NCBI GenBank assembly: GCA_963854835.1
Contig: OY978526.1
Span: 20,490,334 to 20,554,333, forward strand
Direction of reading: 5' to 3'
Length of the DNA stretch: 64,000 nucleotides
From: Megamerina dolium
Taxonomy: Eukaryota; Arthropoda; Insecta; Diptera; Megamerinidae
The notes under the pieces were generated by a model. The model was not told the origin of the DNA. It saw nothing but the letters and a program-made list of their open reading frames with translations, and searched no databases. A program made the translations under genes and the position numbers. Positions 56,400 through 64,000 of this stretch are shown in pieces. The number at the start of each line of letters is the position of its first letter. Within the stretch, counting starts at the first letter, position 1.

Positions 56400-56920
56400 T
56401 TCCTCTGTATATACATTTCTTTAGGTAGCCTCTACACAAAATGAAATAGAAATACCGAATATCATATTATCAGCCAAAAAAATAGTGCTCAAAGCGGCAA
56501 AATTTTTATCCCTCCCTATTATTTATTTCCCCAAATCTTTCCCCCAAAACTTTCTTATGACCAATCTTCACCTCTTAGGGTACTCTCAAACAAAAAGATC
56601 TTAAAAATTCCCTGAATCGAAAAACTAGCCCAAAATTGTTCATGAATCATCTCCGACGCCGATTTATTTTTCCTCCATAATATTTTTCCGGAACATTGTT
56701 ACCATCAAACTTCATAAAATTGATGATTTTAAACAATTCGCTTCCACCGCTTTCAGGGTACTCCCTCTGGAATCAAATAAATCACCGCAACCCTTATTTA
56801 GGTTTGCTACAGTTTTCCTCAACATTATTGTCTATGTGTCTGGCATCCACAGGTTTCGAAGTACCCTTTGGTTGGTATTTTCTTCCAGTACTATTGTAGG
56901 TCTTAAATTCTGGCAGAACC
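56400..56920 (-). repeat. Family C repeat units, inverted orientation
   Basis: Inverse-complement motifs of family C (CACCTCTTAGGGTACTCTCA near 56570, CATAATATTTTTCCGGAACA near 56676, TTCAGGGTACTCCCTCTGGA near 56752) at roughly 160-180-bp spacing. Units are strongly diverged. Confidence 0.62.
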
Positions 56921-56924
56921 TCTG

Positions 56925-57112
56925 TAACACGGAACTTTGCTACAGAACTCTTTTAGAAGAGCAAATTGGCAAATTGTTACTGCTGAAAAAATTGCCAATT
57001 GCTGTCACCTATCAGCCAGCGTTTGAAAGAAAACTCTTCAGCCAAATATTGAACCCACGCCCTGCAGATCAGAATGCCAAGGGCATAACCTCTGAGGTAC
57101 GGCACCCACAGC
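56925..57112 (-). mobile_element. tRNA-derived SINE, 3'-truncated and diverged
   Basis: The minus strand starts GGGTGCCGTACCTCAGAGGT, a mutated A-box region. It continues to GGGCGTGGGTTCAATATTTG (B box altered), GAAGAGTTTTCTTTCAAACG, AATTGGCAATTTTTTCAGCA and AAAGAGTTCTGTAGCAAAG. The body stops near 56925, where other copies continue into the GTGATGTCACAAG core. Confidence 0.82.
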
Positions 57113-57290
57113 ACCCTGAAGGTGCTTACTCCTGGACAAATTTAGGGGAACGAAATTGCAATAAGTCGCTGATATTTTTGACTTCAGTCGAGGCACTCGA
57201 AGAACTGTGGAAATCAATTTGTAAAAGTTATGAATTTTATAGGAGACTCACTTAATGTGAGGATATAGGTTTAGTAAATACTGAGGAAGT
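57113..57290 (+). repeat. Family C-related unit
   Basis: Phrases CTTACTCCTGGACAAATTTA, GAACTGTGGAAATCAATTTG and TTATAGGAGACTCACTTAAT resemble a diverged family C unit beyond the SINE. Confidence 0.4.
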
Positions 57291-58373
57291 ATTGGAATGG
57301 AATCATTAACTAATCAAAAGCGAAAAGACGTGCACTATACCATAGCTAATGTAAATATTAAAATGATAGAGAGAGCGAGACAGATAAAAAGAGAGTTGAG
57401 AATAATAAAAACAGGATTTAAATTTTTTGTTGTTGATTTATTTGCAAATTCTATTTTGCCTCAAGTTATAGCGACTACTATAAGGTTCAACTAAGGTATG
57501 TGGAAATCCCTTTTTTTTCCCTTTTATTATTATTTAAATTTTTTTTTTTTTTTTAATTCATTCTGAAATAAAGATGTTTCATAAGGTGGCAACATGCAAA
57601 AGAAAAAATACAAACAGACACAGACACATTCTCAAATGTGATTCTTTTGTACAAAACAGACTCGATCATTAGGCTTAAGTTCATTGATCGATACCTAATG
57701 TGGCTGTTTTATGTAGATCCAGTGCTATAGAAGAATTTCTTGCCTCACAGCTATTCATTACGAAAGTTATTTTACTCATTTGTGTATGCGATTTTTTTTG
57801 TGTGTGAATGCACATGCTGCAGCAGTAGCATTATGAGCCGACTGTTTTAATTCATTAAAATTAAATTGATTCATGTCCGTTCGCTGTATGAGATGATGAG
57901 TAGAATAATAAGAATAATAACTAAGAGCAGCACTGGAAGTGAACACATTGCTAATAATGATACTCAGTTCACAGTTGTGGTTGTTGTTCTTTTATTGCTA
58001 TAATTTTTAAATGATTATATTTTTTCGCAAATACCAAAGCTCGCATGAATTATCAGATTTTATTATTTAATATTATTTAATTAGTTATATTAGAATAGAA
58101 TATGAAAATAAATAATTACGTATTACATGCATAAATAGCTAATTATATATTACTTAAATTACCTATACAAATTATGATTGCATGCTAAATGGCATTCTAA
58201 TACTGTCTTAGTCATATTCTAACTGAATTTATGCAAATAGCAACTAGCATGATTGCAACTCCGTGCTTGGAATGTTGATTAGATTGCAACAGCAACTTTA
58301 GCAACATTTAAGTGATACGAATATATGCAAGTAATTATGTTTACTTCCAATATTTAAATGAATATACAATATA
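57291..58373. other. AT-rich DNA without recognisable gene
   Basis: AT-rich, poly-T near 57540-57554. A 65-residue frame at 57297-57494 shows no recognisable domain. Confidence 0.5.
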
Positions 58374-58375
58374 TA

Positions 58376-58596
58376 CAGTATTGTGCAAAACTTAAGCAAC
58401 TGGCATAGTGCTCTCATTGATTTCAAATTTACTAAAAAATAAAAGCGCTTAGATTGAATGTTTTAATATTTATTTGTTCCTTCATTAAATACATAAAAAA
58501 CAACAACAACAAAAGTTCGGTATTCTTACGAAATTAAATCTAAACAACAAAAAACAAATTATACTCATATTTCATCTGTGCAAAACTTAAGCAACT
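58376..58596 (+). repeat. Left 221-bp terminal inverted repeat
   Basis: Outer core at 58382-58400 and inner core at 58578-58596, both reading GTGCAAAACTTAAGCAACT, with an (AAC)n-rich middle (AACAACAACAACAAAAG). Confidence 0.95.
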
Positions 58597-58597
58597 T

Positions 58598-59673
58598 TTA
58601 ATATTTTGTGTAGTATCCCTTATTTTTAATTACTGCAGCACACCTTTTAGGCACAGAAGCTACTAATTTCGTTAAATATGATTTATTTATATTTTCCCAT
58701 TCAGTTTTGAGGCCTAAAAATAGTTCGTCTTTATTTTTAAAGCGCTTTGAGCCCAAGCCTCGTTTTAAAATTGAAAACAAATTTTCAATAGGATTCAAGT
58801 CGGGCGATTGTGCCGGCCAATCAAGCACTTGAATCTTATTTGACTGTAGCCAATCCTCCACAAACTTCGATGTGTGTTTCGGATCATTGTCGTGCTGAAA
58901 CACCCATCGAAGTGGCATATTCCATTCCGCAAAAGGCAACATTGCAGTTTCTAAGATGTCCTTATACATAAATCTGTCCATTTTGTGGTCAATCCTATGC
59001 AACGGACCAAGTCCACTCCCCGAAAAACACGCCCACACCATGACGTTCCCTCCTCCATGCTTTACAGTCTTTTTACAGAATCGCGAATTGAGGCCTTCAC
59101 CTTTCGCATGTCGAACTCTTATTATTCCGTCTGAATTAAATAAATTTATTTTAACTTCATCACTGAACAGTACGCCAAACCACTTTTTTATGGACCAGCC
59201 CATGTACTTCTTAGCAAATTCAAGTCTGGAAAAAAATATATATGTTGTTGTTTTTGTTTTGAAGGCATTAAACCAAACATACCTTTTTTTTACATGTTTT
59301 GGTGTAAGCATTGGTTTCTTTACCGCTTTGTAGCTTTTTAAACCAACTTTAATCAAATGCCTTCTTACTGTGCTTGAATCGACATTTAAATTAAGAGTAT
59401 TTACTATATCTTTTGAAGACATGAACGGATTTTTTTTTATCAATTTTTTAATTTGAATAGCTTCCTATAAGAAATTTTTTGGGGTCTTTCTCCTGAATTT
59501 CGATCTGTAACGCTACCAGTTTTTTCAAATAATCGTATCCATCTTGATATCATAGATTTGTTGATATTTAATGATTTTGCAATGTCATTCTGTGGTTTTC
59601 CTTCCTTAAATAACGATATAACCTTCATCTTAAATTGATGACTATAACGGACACGTTGCATTTTGGATTTCAA
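58598..59673 (-). pseudogene. Tc1-like DD34E transposase, one frameshift, possible 57-nt intron
   Basis: The start is MKSKMQRVRYSHQFKMKVIS with ATG at 59671-59673. The first frame holds the helix-turn-helix (DIAKSLNINKSMISRWIRLF) and ends at 59440. A single frameshift in an A/T-rich run near 59455-59490 separates it from the second frame (59443-58598, 281 residues). There, KDIVNTLNLNVDSSTVRRHL is the second DNA-binding part, VLFSDEVKINLF holds catalytic Asp95, KHGGGNVMVWACF is the Gly-rich block, FQHDNDPKHTS holds Asp185 and SPDLNPIENLF holds Glu220, exactly 34 residues after Asp185. The end is NKGYYTKY. Apart from the one frameshift all catalytic residues are present. A GT-AG segment at 59226-59282 interrupts KKR/LEFAKK. 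Confidence 0.94.
59226..59282 (-). other. Putative 57-nt spliceosomal intron in the transposase
   Basis: On the minus strand it begins GTATGTTTGG and ends TATTTTTTTCCAG, good fly splice signals with a pyrimidine-rich 3' end. Removing it gives KHVKKRLEFAKK, the uninterrupted form seen across Tc1 transposases. Keeping it adds 19 residues (YVWFNAFKTK onward) without a stop or frame change, because 57 is a multiple of three. Confidence 0.8.
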
Positions 59674-59810
59674 TATGTTTGAAAGAACTGTGCGCTAAGA
59701 AAGAATTTTTTGTACTGAGTTAGATCAATTTTAATGCACAAAGCAGAAAAAACTCCGAAAAAGATCCGTTATTTTCTGAACAAAGAAATATCGAACACCT
59801 TTGCACTCCG

Positions 59811-60031
59811 AGTTGCTTAAGTTTTGCACAGATGAAATATGAGTATAATTTGTTTTTTGTTGTTTACAGTTAATTTCGTAAGAATACCGAACTTTTGTTG
59901 TTGTTGTTTTTTATGTATTTAATGAAGGAACAAATAAATATTAAAACATTCAATCTAAGCGCTTTTATTTTTTAGTAAATTTGAAATCAATGAGAGCACT
60001 ATGCCAGTTGCTTAAGTTTTGCACAATACTG
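59811..60031 (-). repeat. Right 221-bp terminal inverted repeat
   Basis: Inverse complement of 58376-58596 with about two differences. Inner core AGTTGCTTAAGTTTTGCAC at 59811-59829. Confidence 0.95.
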
Positions 60032-60033
60032 TA

Positions 60034-60719
60034 TATATATATATATTTTTTTGCAATGCTCTAAAGAGTTGTAATAAGTGGCAAGAAAATAAATATTGCA
60101 TATTATGATCCGATATACATATGTGTGTATGTACATATGTATGCATGCAAATGGATGTTAGCAACATAAATTCGGAATTTAATGCCAGCAAAACACGCAC
60201 AACTTTTATTGGTTACTCATCAATATATAGATACTTAGTTAGCAGTACAACATACTGAGTGCTACCTACCTACTCATCGTACAATACCTACAAGAAAGCA
60301 AACCAAATGATGCTTACCAAAGTTAATACATGTTGGCTACATTTATGGTACATACATATTTTGCTATATCGATATATAAATACAGGGCTATTAAAATATG
60401 TTACTATTTCCTAATAATCAATAATCCAATTCCACAATGAAGAATATTATACTGTCCGATGGACCAGAGTAATCATGTTATGTATATAGATTTTGGGGCG
60501 CCATCATCCTCAGAATTCTCTATAACCCCCTAAAAATTTACAAAACCTAGCCGAAAACTGTGATAACTCTGAAAGTCTGAAAGTGATAACTCCGTTATCG
60601 TTCGTTTTTTGAGGTTATAAATAAACCGGAATTCCAACAATGGATTTGGATTCACCGACCTAAAATCCTTAGAATGTGATTAATTTGATCCATTATTCTA
60701 ATTAAAAAAAATTTGTTTC
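60034..60719. other. AT-rich DNA without recognisable gene
   Basis: ATATGTGTGTATGTACATATG-type text near 60118-60140. The part 60440-60720 is somewhat richer in GC. No gene recognised. Confidence 0.5.
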
Positions 60720-60975
60720 TTTTGATTGTGACAGCCCCACATGTTGTTAGCGCAATTTTGCAAGACACCGTTGATGGTTTCTGGATCTCTGTGTCTCACA
60801 CAAATGGCTTAGACTAAATTCGCCTCTAATAGCCTTAATAATTTCAGGATTGTCGAAATAACATAGAGCTTTTACGCCACTCCACAAAAATAAAACGAGT
60901 AACCGGGTCAAACCACAGCTCTGAGCTGCACAGCTGACATCGTCAAGGTAGCCCTTAACATAATTACCGAACTTA

Positions 60976-61679
60976 CTTACTTACTTACTTACTTATGTGG
61001 CCATAACAACCGAATATCGATTTAAGCCGAATATAACATGTTTCGCCCGCCATCTCTGTTCTTTGTTAGCTGGCGCCAGTTAGAAATTCCAAGCGCCGTC
61101 AGGTTCTCCAGTACTTGGTCTTTCCACCGAAGGTTAGGTCTTCCTCTTTTGCGTCGTCCTCCAGCGGGTTCCGAATATAAAAACTTCTTAACTGGAGCGT
61201 GTTCTTCCATTCGCTCGACATGACTTAGCCAGCGCAGCCTCTGGATTTTGATGCGCGTTACAATGTCAATATCGGCATACAGCTCTGATGGTCTGGTGGT
61301 GTTTTCGCAAAGTAACATGTCTAACTGCCTCAACAGGGTGGGGCTAGCGCAATCCTACTTGAACTCATCGCAAGTCAATTCATTGGCGGTCATGTAGTTT
61401 GATCTGAGCGCTATGTGATGATACCTTTAGTTGTCAATGAGGGGTAGTCATGTAGCTTGCTCTGCTTACTATGTGATGGCGCCTTTGTTATTATTAATGG
61501 GGGCCCTCCACGTAGCGACCACCGGGCAACGTCCTCCTGGCACCCGCTGGGAGGCGGCTGAAGTGAGTGGCGAAAATCTCCTCGGTTAGAGGTTGTCCGT
61601 TGGGTTTGGGACCCGCCACATGTAAAATCCCCCAATGAAAAAAACAGTAATGCCTCGGATAAGGATTACGCTTTTGTTG
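60976..61679 (-). mobile_element. 704-bp internally deleted RTE-like LINE with both ends
   Basis: Perfect 13-bp direct repeats ATTACCGAACTTA at 60963-60975 and 61680-61692 flank the insertion. The minus strand starts CAACAAAAGCGTAATCCTTA, runs about 390 bp of GC-rich non-coding text (61679-61290, including GGCGGGTCCCAAACCCAACG and TGCCAGGAGGACGTTGCCCG), then switches near 61286 into the coding end ELYADIDIVTRIKIQRLRWL. It continues to NLTALGISNWRQLTKNRDGG and the 3' end TATGGCCACATAAG with (AAGT)n. The front part is inferred to be the 5' UTR and start of the LINE. The whole middle, including the RT, is missing, leaving a SINE-like derivative with both LINE ends. Confidence 0.88.
61022..61333 (-). 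pseudogene. Fused short frame across the LINE deletion junction
   Basis: The frame opens MRQLDMLLCENTTRP in the 5' part and continues SELYADIDIVTRIKIQRLRW into the RTE-like C-terminus, through GRPNLRWKDQVLENLTALGI and ending MLYSA. It is open for 103 residues across the deletion junction near 61286. The protein would have no RT or endonuclease activity. It could be a by-product of the deletion keeping frame by chance. Confidence 0.6.
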
Positions 61680-62154
61680 ATTACCGAACTTAGTGTGTAA
61701 AATATCGATTATTTAGGTATGACAAAAGCTTTCGGTCTCATCTACGTGCGCTCTCTTATTTGAGAAGGTGGCTGCGCAGTAATTCCATCTTGATGGGCTC
61801 TTTGGACCTTCTTTGTGTGCTTTCTTGCTGAAAGCCAAAATTAGCAATTCAAAATTTTCGATTTTAGTCTACAAAAATTTGGCAATCTTGGCTCTGTAGC
61901 GCTCATCACTGAACGACATGAAGTTTCTAGCAGCATTTGAAAGCAACAACAAAAATAGGCTAATGGCACTACCGCTCCAAAATCCGAACCAAACTGTTAG
62001 TGTTTTAAGACAGTGCATTGACTTCTCGGTAATCATGAGTTGATTTCCCCAGATGCGGACATTTTTTGTTAATCGAACCTGAAAAGTGCTAACGCAACAG
62101 ATGATCTTTTGCCTTCAATTGCTAATTCAATTGGTCATTTGAGATTCTCATTAG

Positions 62155-62459
62155 GCTGATGAGTAAAATATTGAGTTGTTGAGGTCGATGGTTACTTAAA
62201 TTGAGTGAATGACACACTAATGGTTACTGATGTCACTTTTTCGTCGTTACACACCGTAAAACGATGGGCTTCGTGAGTATTGTTCAGTATTAAGATAGAA
62301 TATATTAAGCTGATGCGTGAAAAATTTAGTTGTTTAGATTGATGGTGAGTTGATGAGTACTTGAATTGAGTAGTCGGCACGCTCTCAGCCACAGCAGTCA
62401 CATTTTTGTCGTGACAAACAGTACAATGACGGGTTCCTTGAGTGTTATTCAATAGCAAG
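62155..62459. repeat. Two-copy tandem duplication inside the transposase relic
   Basis: Copies 62155-62294 and 62309-62459 share GCTGATGAGTAAAAT / GCTGATGCGTGAAAA starts, a TTGAATTGAGT phrase, CACTTTTTCGTCG / CATTTTTGTCGTG and TTCAGTATTAAG / TTCAATAGCAAG ends. Diverged, hence old. On the minus strand both copies read the same transposase stretch. Confidence 0.75.
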
Positions 62460-62460
62460 C

Positions 62461-64000
62461 CAGTCTTGTGAATTATTAGCAATACAAATAAGAGTAGAAA
62501 GATTCATTTCATACCGTGAAGTTATGAGACTGACTGACAGTTAAGATTTCTAGTGATAAAGACCAGATAGCAGTCAGTGTCCAAATATGTAATGATTGAA
62601 CCAAATAACTGATTGAACCAACCATTTATCACTGTCAGAAAATCATCATATAACAGAGTTTTAGAAAATGGAAAATTATAATAATTCTTATTATAAGAAT
62701 AGCAACATGTGGCGTCAAAATGTTGCTATTCTTATTTAAAACACAACCTTGGTTTCTTGGTGACTTCAACCGCTTTCTATTTGATTATTAAGAGTGTATC
62801 GGCTAATACAGTACTAAAAATAAAACTGCATAATCTAATACGAAAAATTACCAAAAATTTTATTTTTCCACCAAAAAAAAAAAGTTGGCCATGCCATCGA
62901 TGACTTTAGAGGTTCTGCTTTTAATTGATAAAACCCACTATTAGCTGCTGCTATGGCTGAAATATTTTTATCATCATCATAATAAAAAACAAGTATTATT
63001 TTAAGATTGATCATGAGATACCCTAATGATACCCTATGCTTACTAAAGTCAATTCTTTACTTCCTCAATCTCTTTGTAAATATAATATTTAATGTTTAGC
63101 AAGCTGCAACATATGCTTTATAAGAACAATTTTTAAATATACTACTACAGTTCACGGCTTCTTTTAAGTTCGTACGTATATTCGTAACGTATGTATATGA
63201 TTTGAAAATAGTAAAACTAGCAACTGAGATTAGCTTCAGTAGCAACCAGTTATTATTTGCTCTAATTGAGATTGTGGTTATTTATGGCTTCTGTTCAATA
63301 TTTTTTATTATTATTTTTTGTTTGTTTGTTCTTAAATACGACAATAGTTAAAATTTATCAATCTTAAGAGTGGGTTGCTTAAAAATTGTGAGACACCTAC
63401 GCAAAAAAAATAATTTTCATCAAATTCAATAATATTTCTTGTACTTTCTTCTATTATTATTATTATTAGTATTTTGCTTTCATGCTTTCCACACAACAAG
63501 ATTAAGTAATTTCTTTTGGTTTGCCTATAATTTGCGTATCCGCTGCCAATGAGCATGTGTATTCGCTACATGAACACTCCCTATGAGGTCATCATGCCCG
63601 AGGTTTAGGATTTAGCAAATTTCTATATTACATTATATGAAAGCGGTTGATCATATTTGTAATGGAACGAATTGAAAACGCGCTCAAACCCAAAGTGAAT
63701 GTACTCACTAAATATATCTGTGATGCTATGCATTACTTCGTAGGTGTTTTTCCATCGCCTATATTTCATTGTGTATTGCCTTAAATGTAATAAGGAAATA
63801 AGATGAGTGTAACGATTAATTCATAGATCAACTATTTTGCGGGTTGTATTAGATATCATTTGTTATATTGAATTGCATACTGAAAGAATGCATTTTCGAA
63901 TGTATCTAAATTCCTAATTGTAATAACAAATTGCCTAAATTACCATAATGTGAGTTATTAAATGCAAATTGTACAAATTCAACACATATATACTCATACT
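62461..64000. other. AT-rich DNA without recognisable gene
   Basis: AT-rich to the window end, with poly-A near 62872-62883 and (ATT)n near 63302-63317 and 63452-63467. Frames here show no domain. Confidence 0.5.

Larger units (their letters stand above)
58376..60031 (-). mobile_element. Young Tc1-type transposon with 221-bp TIRs, 1656 bp
   Basis: TA at 58374-58375 and 60032-60033 flank an element whose left 221 bp (58376-58596) and right 221 bp (59811-60031) are inverted copies. By eye they differ at only about two bases, near 58545 and its partner. Both start CAGTATTGTGCAAAACTTAA, and the core GTGCAAAACTTAAGCAACT is repeated at the inner end of each TIR, giving an IR/DR layout. The transposase lies between on the minus strand and is nearly intact. 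Near-identical long TIRs mean little time since insertion. Confidence 0.96.
60720..62460 (-). pseudogene. DUF4817-type transposase relic with nested LINE and internal duplication
   Basis: The minus strand from 62460: VTAVAESVPTTQFK and QSKQLNFSRISLI (second HTH region), followed by a second diverged copy (EKVTSVTISVSFTQFK). Then FINK-type text and the block NVRIWGNQLMITEKSMHCLK, TLTVWFGFWSGSAISLFLLL, SFSDERYRAKIAKFL (62070-61870), parallel to NCRIW...VTVWCGFWAGG...GERYRA in intact relatives. A LINE copy occupies 60976-61679. Beyond it DLTRLLVLFLWSGVKALCYF (near 60920, usual form DLTPLDYFLWGGVKA), DNPE and NGVLQNCANNMWGCHNQ close the protein near 60720. Stops and frameshifts throughout. No terminal repeats found. 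Confidence 0.75.

Overview
The window looks like intergenic or intronic DNA of a higher dipteran (a tephritid-type fly is the best guess from sequence style). It is very AT-rich, full of poly-A/T runs and ATAC/TATG-rich simple sequence, and built almost entirely of decayed eukaryotic transposable elements and satellite-like repeats. I find no convincing host protein-coding gene, no true tRNA or rRNA gene, no CRISPR and no bacterial or viral genome structure. Every reading frame with recognisable similarity belongs to a transposon. Family names come from protein motifs and termini recognised by eye, not from a database search.

DNA transposons of the IS630-Tc1-mariner superfamily dominate. There are two Tc1-type elements with IR/DR termini (8925-10575 and 58376-60031; the second has 221-bp inverted repeats about 99% identical and an apparent 57-nt transposase intron), a Tc1 relic at the left edge (1-480), mariner-type elements or relics (2735-3964, 19570-20130, 21713-22106, 27441-28678, 55080-55440), and a lineage I call DUF4817-type (530-800, 22515-23487, 37564-38995, 60720-62460). 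A 736-bp element with TTAA target duplication (17618-18353) is piggyBac-like. A 305-bp MITE candidate lies at 41775-42079.

Non-LTR retrotransposons are present as 5'-truncated pieces. An RTE-like family with simple-repeat tails occurs at 11843-12626, 17570-19395 (split), 20180-20435, 24952-25191, 54310-54560 and, as an internally deleted copy with both ends, 60976-61679. An I-like family with RNase H and a TAA tail occurs at 11465-13030 (split), 25191-25425, 30244-30830 and 50985-52034 (split). A third reverse transcriptase lies at 46421-47806. A tRNA-derived SINE family has eight copies or fragments (14190, 24017, 24291, 29719, 37832, 45638, 51568, 56925). Several insertions are nested, with readable target-site duplications that give a relative chronology.

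Satellite-like repeats form the third layer: a 154-bp tandem repeat (4690-6110, 14540-15510, solo at 52035-52165), a Helentron/DINE-like element with a 298-bp tandem core (31705-33790), and a roughly 160-bp dispersed repeat called here family C (near 23860-25620, 35440-36560, 40570-41340, 46080-48490, 56400-57290). The 154-bp and 298-bp repeats share a TTTGTATGGGAG core, suggesting common ancestry. The remaining stretches are AT-rich DNA in which I see no gene.
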